51,967 nt of DNA from Bacillota bacterium (GTDB taxonomy: Bacteria > Bacillota > Clostridia > Christensenellales > Aristaeellaceae), in contig JAEYQQ010000017.1 of the NCBI GenBank assembly GCA_023409955.1, positions 1 to 51,967 of the forward strand, given 5' to 3'. The notes below the pieces were generated by a model, which saw nothing but the letters and a program-made list of their open reading frames with translations, had not been told where the DNA came from and made no database searches. The position numbers and the translations under genes were made by a program. This document shows positions 34,507 through 42,213 of this stretch, piece after piece (within the stretch, counting starts at the first letter, position 1; every line of letters begins with the position of its first letter).

Positions 34507-35043
34507 TTATATATCCTCTGGAACATTCTGCACAAGCTGCAGAATCTCAAGGAGGCGTTGTTCGTGTACAATTTCCCGCTGGCGCAGAAATTTCAGTATA
34601 CCGCACACATCGGGATCATCACAATGTGGAAGGACTCGTTCAAAGGCTCGACGTGATTGACGCTCTGACGCTAGGTCAGCATACAGGCACGCAATGGGAT
34701 CGGCACAATCCGGAAAGCTTGAACCAGGAATGGCGGGTGTTTCCATGCTGGCAGGCCAAACTTCCATAGCCAATTCCCGGCGCTGATCGGAAGGTAGTCG
34801 GCCGGTTAGCTGGTATAGCAAAACGCTTAGCATTTCGCCGTGTGCAAGCTCTTCTGTTGCAAGATCAGACAGCAGTGCCTTGGCCTCTTTTCTGGGCATG
34901 CTTTGGCGCTGGTTCAAATAGCTCAGTGCAGCCATCCATGCACCTTCTGGTCCGCCGCATTGGGTCAGTATAATTCGCGCCAGCTCCACGTTTTCAGTTT
35001 TGACTTGTACAGGATAAGGGAGTTGCTTTTGATACATCCACAT
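34507..35043 (-). CDS. Diverged CotJC paralogue with a missing metal ligand
   Basis: This 178-residue protein belongs to the manganese catalase/CotJC family and aligns with CotJC at 7285-7881 from its first residue ('MWMYQKQLPYPVQVK' against 'MWIYEKKLEYPIKIK'). Ligands E65 and H68 ('EELAH'), E127 ('ASERQS') and H160 ('REIVH') are kept. The first ligand, E35 of the canonical copy, is Ala35 here ('GGPEGA'), so the dimetal site is probably altered or mononuclear. The loop around residues 95-118 is shorter than in CotJC. AAGGAGG lies eight bases before the ATG, and it follows the fused cotJA-cotJB gene by three bases. Confidence 0.9.
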   Translation of the reverse strand: MWMYQKQLPYPVQVKTENVELARIILTQCGGPEGAWMAALSYLNQRQSMPRKEAKALLSDLATEELAHGEMLSVLLYQLTGRLPSDQRRELAMEVWPASMETPAIPGSSFPDCADPIACLYADLASERQSRRAFERVLPHCDDPDVCGILKFLRQREIVHEQRLLEILQLVQNVPEDI

Positions 35044-35046
35044 GGG

Positions 35047-35478
35047 TTATGCCTCCTTTTCCTGGACGGGTGTAACTTCCCAAGGCCATGGCCCATCCAC
35101 CCAATTCCAGCACAGAGGGCATGAATCTTTGCTTTCACCGTACAACGCACAGGCAAGATACCCATAACCGGCGGGACAGCGTTCACAATAGCCATGATAT
35201 AATGCCAAAGCAGTTCTGTCGCATGGATGCGTATTGAGGTATAGACGCATTTCCCAAGCAGCGAAGGGTATGGCATGGGTGAGGGTTACAGACTTGGGCA
35301 GTGAGGATGCTTCTCCTGAGGGGAGAAATAGACCGGGGAACAGTGTTCCATGACGCAGTGCTTCCCGTGGTGGGAATAATGTTTCAGAAGTTTCAGGAAG
35401 CAGAAACGCCATATCGCACGGGATGTCATTTACCGTAGGATTAACCGTTTTTCCATTCGGGGCTTCATTTTGCTTCAT
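35047..35478 (-). CDS. Fused CotJA-CotJB-like spore coat protein with two CxxC pairs
   Basis: One 143-residue frame contains both CotJA and CotJB signatures. Residues 37-53 ('PREALRHGTLFPGLFLP') match the CotJA 'GT-x-FPEL' block. Residues 70-91 ('IPFAAWEMRLYLNTHPCDRTAL') and 124-134 ('WNWVDGPWPWE') match CotJB. The CotJB half carries six cysteines, including C98-x2-C101 and C120-x2-C123, a spacing reminiscent of rubredoxin or zinc-ribbon knuckles; the canonical CotJB has none of these pairs. The ATG at 35478 is nine bases after AAGGG; an ATG six bases earlier is too close. A diverged cotJC lies three bases downstream, giving a two-gene version of the cotJ operon. Confidence 0.85.
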   Translation of the reverse strand: MKQNEAPNGKTVNPTVNDIPCDMAFLLPETSETLFPPREALRHGTLFPGLFLPSGEASSLPKSVTLTHAIPFAAWEMRLYLNTHPCDRTALALYHGYCERCPAGYGYLACALYGESKDSCPLCWNWVDGPWPWEVTPVQEKEA

Positions 35479-35519
35479 GGGCATACACCCTTTGTTGGTT
35501 TTACAGACAAAATGCCTGT

Positions 35520-35551
35520 AGTATAACGTATGAAAAGCAGCATTGCAAAGT
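35520..35551 (-). promoter_or_regulatory. Overlapping SigK-like and SigA-like promoter of cotJ locus 2
   Basis: On the minus strand AC (35551-35550), a 17-base spacer and CATACGTTA (35532-35524) fit the SigK pattern AC-N17-CATAnnnTA. The same bases also hold TTGCAA (35548-35543), a 17-base spacer and TATACT (35525-35520), a SigA-like arrangement. Confidence 0.55.
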
Positions 35552-35606
35552 TCTGCTGATGATATATCCATTCTATTGTCATGTTGTGGTGATGTTTATA
35601 GGGATA

Positions 35607-35640
35607 CCAAAAAATCCGGAACTTTGTCCGGATTTTTTGG
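35607..35640. terminator. Perfect intrinsic terminator of the symporter gene
   Basis: CCAAAAAATCCGGA (35607-35620) pairs perfectly with TCCGGATTTTTTGG (35627-35640). A/T-rich outer arms make it work in both directions; it lies 12 bases past the symporter stop. Confidence 0.9.
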
Positions 35641-35652
35641 TTGAAAGCATCC

Positions 35653-37200
35653 TTATCTTTCGACTGATACAGAGGATATACTGGATAAATCTTTTTGGAA
35701 TACAGTATTGATATGATTTTGAGTATATGCCCATTTTGATGTCAGTAAGCTGACCAAAGGCACAAGGATTAGGCTGAGGACCATTGCGCAAGCGCCGCTA
35801 ATAGGAGAAAGTGCAAAGTTGCCTGTAACAAGCGGCGGCAGCAGTGATGTCAAAACCCCAGCAGTGATGCCTGTATAAACGCCGGCTTTCGTAACGCCTT
35901 TCCATAACAAACCGTACAGAAAGGGGGCCAGGAATGCTCCGGCGATGGTTCCCCAGGATAGGGACATCAGCGATACAATAGGCGTTCCCTGCATCAGGAA
36001 GTTAATAACCAGGGATAGAGCGATAAAGACGACACAGAGTATCCGCATAGTCAACGTTGCACTTTTCTCTCGAACTTTAGGGAAAAACGAGCCAAGTAAA
36101 TCGATGGTGATTGCAGAGGAGGATGAAAGAACCAATGCTGTGAGTGTCGATATGCTGGCAGATAGCAAAAGCACAACCACAAGGCCCAAAAGCGCATCAG
36201 GTATACCAACAATGCTCTGATCTGTCAGCATCGTGGGCATGACGGCATCCTTTGACATGGACCCATTGTTAATAAGGGATGCAAACGTATCTCCAGATGC
36301 ATTTGTGATCTTGGAGAGTACTACCCTGCCGAAGCTACCGGCGAAATAGGCACCTCCGGCAATGATGGTGCAGAAAAATGTGGAAATGACAGTCGCCCGT
36401 CGGACAGCAGAAGCTTCCTTGATGGCAAAGAATTTATGGATCATATGGGGCATACCCAGCACCCCTAAAGAAGTAAGAACGATGTTTGAAAGCAGGTAGA
36501 TTTCTTTACCTTCGGGGGGGATGAGCGTGTTAAAACCTGGCCCGCCAATGGCTTCCTCACCAAGCTGTGCAAGGCCTGCGGCTGCTCCGCCGGCAGCATT
36601 TTGGATGTAGAGCACAACAACGGCGATACCTATCAGCATGATAATGCCCTGGATAAAATCCGTAACAGCGGTGGCTTTATACCCTCCCAGGAAAAGATAG
36701 ATGGAGGATAACAAGGCGATGCCAATAACGCAATAGGTGTAATCAAAGCCCATGGCCATTTCAAACATTCTTCCCAGTCCTTTATAAACTGAGGCAGAAT
36801 AGGGCAGCAGAAAGATAAATATGATCAGCGAAGTCAGCACCCTTAGTGTTTTGGATTGATATCGCTTTTCAAAGAAGCTTGGAAGCGTGCTTACATTTAA
36901 GCGCTCTGCCATCTGACGCGCAGGTTTGGCAAGCAGCGACCAGGCCAGCAGGCCCCCAACCAATGCATTGCCAATACCAGACCAAACAGCCGAGAAACCA
37001 ACATCCCAGCCAACCGAACCTGCGTAACCAATGATGATGACAGCAGAAAAATAACTCGTACCGTAGGATAAAGCGCTCATCCAAGGACCGACGTTCCTGC
37101 CTCCCAGCAGAAATTCATTGAGGGATATGGACTTTTTTGCGGTGAAAGCAATGACAGATACCATCATCAGGGCATAGAGAACCAACACCACGATTTTCAA
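35653..37200 (-). CDS. Sodium:solute symporter (SSS family)
   Basis: This integral membrane transporter has 515 residues and about 13 hydrophobic helices. It belongs to the SSS family, whose members import proline, pantothenate, sugars or carboxylates with sodium. Family features are 'EFLLGGRNVGPWMSALSYGTSYFSA' (split over the first periplasmic turn), 'FLFLGGYKATAVTDFIQG' and the later 'LSSSSAITIDL'. The substrate cannot be assigned. The likely start is TTG at 37200, eight bases after AAGGTGG; a GTG four codons upstream overlaps that site. It is monocistronic, with its own promoter and terminator. Confidence 0.9.
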   Translation of the reverse strand: MKIVVLVLYALMMVSVIAFTAKKSISLNEFLLGGRNVGPWMSALSYGTSYFSAVIIIGYAGSVGWDVGFSAVWSGIGNALVGGLLAWSLLAKPARQMAERLNVSTLPSFFEKRYQSKTLRVLTSLIIFIFLLPYSASVYKGLGRMFEMAMGFDYTYCVIGIALLSSIYLFLGGYKATAVTDFIQGIIMLIGIAVVVLYIQNAAGGAAAGLAQLGEEAIGGPGFNTLIPPEGKEIYLLSNIVLTSLGVLGMPHMIHKFFAIKEASAVRRATVISTFFCTIIAGGAYFAGSFGRVVLSKITNASGDTFASLINNGSMSKDAVMPTMLTDQSIVGIPDALLGLVVVLLLSASISTLTALVLSSSSAITIDLLGSFFPKVREKSATLTMRILCVVFIALSLVINFLMQGTPIVSLMSLSWGTIAGAFLAPFLYGLLWKGVTKAGVYTGITAGVLTSLLPPLVTGNFALSPISGACAMVLSLILVPLVSLLTSKWAYTQNHINTVFQKDLSSISSVSVER

Positions 37201-37260
37201 TTGAGATTCCACCTTCCATACTACTTGCTCCCTTGTGCACAGGGAACGCCTTCAAGCTTT

Positions 37261-37288
37261 ATTATACAGATATTGCATAAAAAGGCAA
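37261..37288 (-). promoter_or_regulatory. SigA-type promoter of the symporter gene
   Basis: On the minus strand TTGCCT (37288-37283), a 16-base spacer and TATAAT (37266-37261) lie about 60 bases before the start codon. Confidence 0.8.
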
Positions 37289-37366
37289 GGTGTTTCATCG
37301 TGGCATGATTTAAACAAAATGGCCATAGGCTTAACCAGCATGGATTGAGTTTAAGGAGGGCGGCGC

Positions 37367-37654
37367 ATGAAATGGCGGGAAAGGGCGGCGGATGTGAGCG
37401 GCATTCCCGAGGATGTGCTCATGGGCTGGCCTAAACTAATATGGTATGGCCGGCGGCGTCTAATTGTAGAACAGCATCAAGGTATTATTGCATATGAGGA
37501 AGGAACCATACGATTGAAGACCTCCTGCGGAGTATTGACCGTGGAAGGTACGCAGCTTCAAATTTCTCATTATGGGCCTATGGATGCTGTCATTACAGGA
37601 CAGATTAATAGGACTGCATACGACCATACCGCAAGGGAGGAGAAAAAGCCGTGA
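37367..37654 (+). CDS. yqfC: Sporulation protein YqfC
   Basis: A 95-residue protein of the YabP/YqfC family. It opens with 'ERAADVSGIPEDVLMGWPKL', then 'VEQHQGIIAYEEGTIRLKTSCGVLTVEG' (split over about 39-66) and 'HYGPMDAVITGQI', all typical of YqfC. In Bacillus it is made in the mother cell under SigE, and its role is unknown. TAAGGAGG precedes the ATG. yqfD overlaps its stop codon. It begins a run through era. Confidence 0.93.
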   Translation: MKWRERAADVSGIPEDVLMGWPKLIWYGRRRLIVEQHQGIIAYEEGTIRLKTSCGVLTVEGTQLQISHYGPMDAVITGQINRTAYDHTAREEKKP

Positions 37655-38826
37655 TGGAGGCTGCAAAGCAGTTATTCCTGATTTCCTTTCGTATGGAAGG
37701 TCTCAGTTTGGAACGGCTGATCAACTTGGCGAGAGATGAAGGCATTATTCTCCATAACCTTTCACGTCATGGGGCAAAGGCCGTTGAAGGGGTATGCGAA
37801 GAGGCGGATTATGCCAAGCTGCTGGAACTTTCTGAAAAGCGAGGCTGGAAGTTGACACGCCTTCGGCCTAGACGCCTATCAGCTCTTTGGGGATGGGTGA
37901 AAAAGCGAATTGCAGCAGTGATAGGCTTTGTATTATGTATTTCACTTGCAATTGCAGCCATGCAGTTTGTATGGAACGTAGATATCCTTGACGCCGGACC
38001 ATATGAAAGTGAGATTCGTCTTTATCTAAAGGAACAAGAAATTCAGCAAGGCCGTATGAAACGTGATATTTCCCTACAGAAGATAACAAGCGACCTGGAA
38101 TGGCGCATGCCTAAGGTTGCATGGGTGCAGGCATATTATCGGGGTACAGCATTGGTCATCCGCTGTGTTTTGGGTGTACCGCCACCTGGGGTGGAAACCA
38201 AAGGCGGACCCGGAGACATCGTTGCTCAAAAGGATGGCATACTTGTTTCCCTGCTCCCACTTGCAGGTACGCCACAATGCAAGCCAGGAGACATCGTTCG
38301 TGCCGGGCAGGTGTTGATTGCTGGCTGGGAAAGAGGGTCAAACGATGAGAAAATCCCGGTAAAGGCTCGCGGTATTGCTATGGCCCGTGGATGGGTAGGG
38401 GTAAAAGTCCAAATTCCCTTGGATGAAATTAAAAGCGAAGCAACGGGCCGTTCTGTTACATCACAAGTAATTGTTACTCCATATTTTCAGTTTGGAGATA
38501 ACGAACAGCCTAATTTTTTGCAATCAGATATCACAGTTGAGACATGGCCCATTGGCGGCGCGTGGTGGCCGGTTACGTTGCGCAGAGAAACCATTGATGA
38601 GGTCGCACTATCAGTTACGCCAAGAGATGAGGAGCAGGTCAAGGCTGAGGCGGGAATTGCCGCACTTCGGGCACTATCTCAAAAACTGGGTGTGGGTCAT
38701 GAACCAGTTGACAAATGGGTAGATTATTGTATGATAGAAGGAAGGATGATGGAAGCCACAGCCATAGCTGAAATCGTGGCGGATATTGCGCTTCTACGGC
38801 CTTGGGAAGAACGTGCGCCAACCTAG
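37651..38826 (+). CDS. yqfD: Sporulation protein YqfD
   Basis: A 391-residue sporulation membrane protein. After a soluble N-terminal domain ('FRMEGLSLERLINLARDEGI'), a membrane helix lies at about 89-108. A family-typical external part follows: 'IRLYLKEQEIQQGRMKRDI', 'RMPKVAWVQAYYRGTALVIRC' (split) and 'GDIVAQKDGILVSLLPLAGTPQCKPGDIVRAGQVLI' around 188-225. The GTG at 37651 is eight bases after AGGAG and overlaps the yqfC stop; the ATG at the next codon is an alternative. Bacillus yqfD mutants sporulate poorly. Confidence 0.93.
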   Translation: MMEAAKQLFLISFRMEGLSLERLINLARDEGIILHNLSRHGAKAVEGVCEEADYAKLLELSEKRGWKLTRLRPRRLSALWGWVKKRIAAVIGFVLCISLAIAAMQFVWNVDILDAGPYESEIRLYLKEQEIQQGRMKRDISLQKITSDLEWRMPKVAWVQAYYRGTALVIRCVLGVPPPGVETKGGPGDIVAQKDGILVSLLPLAGTPQCKPGDIVRAGQVLIAGWERGSNDEKIPVKARGIAMARGWVGVKVQIPLDEIKSEATGRSVTSQVIVTPYFQFGDNEQPNFLQSDITVETWPIGGAWWPVTLRRETIDEVALSVTPRDEEQVKAEAGIAALRALSQKLGVGHEPVDKWVDYCMIEGRMMEATAIAEIVADIALLRPWEERAPT

Positions 38827-38862
38827 GCAGCACTTCTGTCCACATGAATGGAGGAACATTCT

Positions 38863-39837
38863 TTGCCCCAAAGCAGGCAAGTTACGCTTTCGGTAGAAAC
38901 ATTTGACGATTATATGTCACTGTTTGGTACCAACGACCAAAACATTGCTTTGATTGAATCGGAAACGGGAGTTTCTGTTGCCTTGAGAGGAACAGAACTA
39001 TATATTACAGGTGATCCTGCGCAGACAGAGCTTGCCCAAATGGTAATACTAAAACTCTTGGAAATGCTCAGAAACCATGAGATTGTTGACCGTTCCCGCA
39101 TACGTTATGCCATATCCCTGGCACGTGAGGGCAAGGTCGATATGATCGACGAAATACTCAAGGATGTTGTAGCCATTACCCACAGAGGCAAGCAGATCAA
39201 ATGCAAGACCCTTGGGCAAAGGGAGTATGTACGCAAGGTCAGAGAGAATGTACTTACCTTTTCTGTAGGACCTGCTGGTACAGGTAAAACATATTTGGCC
39301 ATGGCCATGGCAGTTGTTGCGCTACGCAACAAAGAGATAGAACGCATTGTGCTGACACGTCCTGCGGTGGAGGCGGGGGAGAAGCTTGGTTTTCTGCCAG
39401 GTGATTTGAATCAAAAAGTGGACCCATACCTTCGGCCATTATATGATGCACTGTATGATCTGATGGGTGTGGATTCCTATCAAAAGCTGGTGGAAAGAGG
39501 GGTCGTGGAAGTTGCGCCTCTTGCCTATATGCGCGGCCGTACACTCAGCGACTCCTTTATTATCCTGGATGAAGCACAGAATACAACTTCAGAGCAAATG
39601 AAAATGTTTTTGACACGCATGGGCTTTAACTCCCGTGTGGTTGTCACCGGCGACATCACCCAGACGGATCTGCCGTTTGGTAAGCGTTCCGGTCTTTTAG
39701 AGGCCCTTGAAGTGCTGGGAAATACACCTGGGATCGGCGTTGTAAGATTAAATCATACGGACGTTGTTCGTCATGACCTTGTACAAGCCATCGTACAGGC
39801 ATACGATGCATATGAAAAGCGGGGGAAGGAGAATTAA
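38863..39837 (+). CDS. phoH: PhoH-like ATPase (YbeZ/PhoH family)
   Basis: A cytoplasmic P-loop ATPase of 324 residues, commonly a partner of the RNase YbeY. A KH-like N-terminal segment contains 'LIESETGVSVALRGTELYITGD' (split). Walker A is 'GPAGTGKTYLAMA'; 'LTRPAVEAGEKLGFLPGD' and the Walker B 'FIILDEAQNTT' follow, then 'VVTGDITQTDLP'. The start is TTG at 38863, eight bases after GGAGG; the ATG at 38848 precedes that site and has none of its own. It lies between yqfD and pgpH. Confidence 0.93.
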   Translation: MPQSRQVTLSVETFDDYMSLFGTNDQNIALIESETGVSVALRGTELYITGDPAQTELAQMVILKLLEMLRNHEIVDRSRIRYAISLAREGKVDMIDEILKDVVAITHRGKQIKCKTLGQREYVRKVRENVLTFSVGPAGTGKTYLAMAMAVVALRNKEIERIVLTRPAVEAGEKLGFLPGDLNQKVDPYLRPLYDALYDLMGVDSYQKLVERGVVEVAPLAYMRGRTLSDSFIILDEAQNTTSEQMKMFLTRMGFNSRVVVTGDITQTDLPFGKRSGLLEALEVLGNTPGIGVVRLNHTDVVRHDLVQAIVQAYDAYEKRGKEN

Positions 39838-39840
39838 ACC

Positions 39841-42213
39841 ATGATGGCCAGGCAGCAAGGCGGGCGGAAAAAGAAAGAGCGTATCAGCGTTAAGCAAATG
39901 ATGAGTGCTTTAAAGACGACCAAAGCAAAATGTGTGTTTTCCGCAATTATTGGTACAGCGCTGCTGGTTGTCATGTTTTGCGCGGCCATTGCCCCAGAGC
40001 GTTACAGCCTGAAGGTTGGCGCAATCGCTTTCAAAACCATCACAGCCTCCAAGGATGTAGTAGATGAAATCACCACTGCCAGGCGCCGTGATGAAGCCGC
40101 TCGGCAAGTAGAACCATCCTACCACCCCAAAGATGGTGTTACGGAAACAGTTATGTCCGATTTGCGGGCAGTATTTGATGAGTTGCGCAAGGTTCAGCAG
40201 TATGGTCAGACGCTTGTTTCAGATGGGAACACAACGGGTAGCGGGGCATCGACAACCGCCCGGCGTTATACCCAGGGTGAGCTTGATTATGCAAAAACCA
40301 TGCTTACAATGGTAGCGCTTGCCGATTATCAGATTGCTACATTGCTTTCCATTCCGGCCGAAAAGCTGGAGGGGGCATATAATGATGTAACAGCGGCTGT
40401 ACGAAATACGCTCAATACTACCGTTAGAGAAGGACAAATCGTAGAATCCATAGGTAATATATTACAGATCGTTGGTTATAAGGCTGACACCAACCTTTTG
40501 CAGAATGTCATTACACCTGTTCTGCGCAGGGTTATTCAACCCAACATGGTGATTGATCAGGAGGCAACTGCCCAGGCTCAGGAAAACGCCCGGCAGGCTG
40601 TTGAGCCTGTTGTGTACAATCAGGGTCAAAATATCGTAGTTGCAGGTGAACGCGTAAGCGCCAATCAATTAGAGATGCTGCGCACGCTTGGACTGCTTGA
40701 TGATAATTCGGTTGATATCTCCATGTATGTGGGAGCGGCTCTTTTGATTATCGCAGTTATGCTGCTTACCTTGATTTTGCTGGGTTTGATGAATTTCCCT
40801 TTAATGAAGGATTTTCGAAAAATGACAGTGTTCATGATCACCATGAACCTGACATTGGGCATTTGCATATTATTTATCAAAGGTATGAACTTCAGTGTTT
40901 ATCTTGCACCTGTTGTGTTGGGTGCGCTGCTTCTGACTGGCTTGCTTGGTCCCTTGGCAGGCATCGCTGGCAATGTGGCACTGGCTGTGATCGTCAGTGC
41001 ATTATCGGCAGCAGGGCGTACGGATTATGGCGTGGTTATGGTGCAGTTGCTGCTTAGCAACGTTGTGGCAGGCACGCTGGTGGTAGCTACGCTTCGTGGT
41101 AAATCCCACAGGGCTCAAGCGCTGTTATGCGGAATTTATGCTGCGCTTTCCAGCCTGGCCGTGATGATGGCTGTTGGTTTGATGACCAATAACGACCTGC
41201 AGGCTGTATTTAACAATGCATTGTGGAGCATGGGTGGCACTATTATAGCTGCGCTGCTTAGCATGGGGTTGCAACCACTCTTGGAAGCGATATTCAATCT
41301 GGCGACCCAAAGTAAGCTGATGGAACTTGCAAACCCTAATCAGCCACTGCTGCGCAGATTGCTGATAGAAGCACCTGGAACGTATCATCATTCCATCATT
41401 GTCGCCAATTTGTCTGAAGCTGCCGCAGAAGCGATTGGAGCTAATCCTTTGCTAGCTAGGGTCGGCTCATATTTTCATGATGTGGGAAAGCTGAAGCGCC
41501 CCCTGTATTTCAAGGAGAATCAGATGGGGGATAATCCCCACGACCATACGGATCCTTATATTTCATCTGCCATTGTCACAGCCCATGCCAGGGATGGCCT
41601 TTTAATGGCGCAAAAATACCGTCTGCCTGAGGAAATTGAGAAGATCATCATGGAGCATCATGGTGATACACCGGTTATGTATTTTTATCATAAGGCATTG
41701 CAGCATGCGGATGGCAATCCTGTGGACATCAAGGATTTCCGTTATGATGGCACTCGGCCTACCATGAAGGAAAGCGCCATTGTTATGCTGGCCGATACCA
41801 TTGAAGCTGCCGTTCGGTCTATGCCTGATCCAACGCCTGAACGTATTGAAGCATTTATCGAACAGCTTGTCCGAGGCAAGCTGGAAGATGGACAGTTGAG
41901 TGATTCGCCTTTAACGCTTCGGGATATTGATAAAATATGTGAAGCATTTACCACTGTGCTGATAGGTGTTTTCCATGAGCGGATCGAATATCCAAAGATG
42001 GACTTGCCGGATAAAAAGCCTGCGATGCCTGAAAGGCTGAATGAGGCTCCGGTAGGTGCCGAACAGCCTGCTGTACAGGCGCCTGTAATGACGGAAAAGG
42101 CGGCATCTGAAGTGCTACCAATGGTGGAAAATGCATCTGTTGCGAAAACTGAGCCTTTAGAAGGGGCCGATGAACCCTTGCCGTCAGATGGCACAATGGA
42201 GGAAGAGGTTTGA
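39841..42213 (+). CDS. pgpH: 7TM-HD cyclic-di-AMP phosphodiesterase PgpH (YqfF)
   Basis: A 790-residue membrane protein that degrades c-di-AMP to pApA. One N-terminal helix (about 33-52) is followed by a large external 7TMR-HDED domain to about residue 285. Seven membrane helices lie between about 295 and 490. The C-terminal HD phosphohydrolase domain has 'GTYHHSIIVANLSEAAA', the H546-D547 pair in 'SYFHDVGKLKRP', then 'HDHTDPYISSAIVTAHARDG' and 'IMEHHGDTPVMYFYHKA'. A tail rich in Glu, Ala and Pro (about 725-790) is longer than needed. AAGGAG precedes the ATG. The ybeY/cdd gene overlaps its stop codon. Confidence 0.95.
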   Translation: MMARQQGGRKKKERISVKQMMSALKTTKAKCVFSAIIGTALLVVMFCAAIAPERYSLKVGAIAFKTITASKDVVDEITTARRRDEAARQVEPSYHPKDGVTETVMSDLRAVFDELRKVQQYGQTLVSDGNTTGSGASTTARRYTQGELDYAKTMLTMVALADYQIATLLSIPAEKLEGAYNDVTAAVRNTLNTTVREGQIVESIGNILQIVGYKADTNLLQNVITPVLRRVIQPNMVIDQEATAQAQENARQAVEPVVYNQGQNIVVAGERVSANQLEMLRTLGLLDDNSVDISMYVGAALLIIAVMLLTLILLGLMNFPLMKDFRKMTVFMITMNLTLGICILFIKGMNFSVYLAPVVLGALLLTGLLGPLAGIAGNVALAVIVSALSAAGRTDYGVVMVQLLLSNVVAGTLVVATLRGKSHRAQALLCGIYAALSSLAVMMAVGLMTNNDLQAVFNNALWSMGGTIIAALLSMGLQPLLEAIFNLATQSKLMELANPNQPLLRRLLIEAPGTYHHSIIVANLSEAAAEAIGANPLLARVGSYFHDVGKLKRPLYFKENQMGDNPHDHTDPYISSAIVTAHARDGLLMAQKYRLPEEIEKIIMEHHGDTPVMYFYHKALQHADGNPVDIKDFRYDGTRPTMKESAIVMLADTIEAAVRSMPDPTPERIEAFIEQLVRGKLEDGQLSDSPLTLRDIDKICEAFTTVLIGVFHERIEYPKMDLPDKKPAMPERLNEAPVGAEQPAVQAPVMTEKAASEVLPMVENASVAKTEPLEGADEPLPSDGTMEEEV

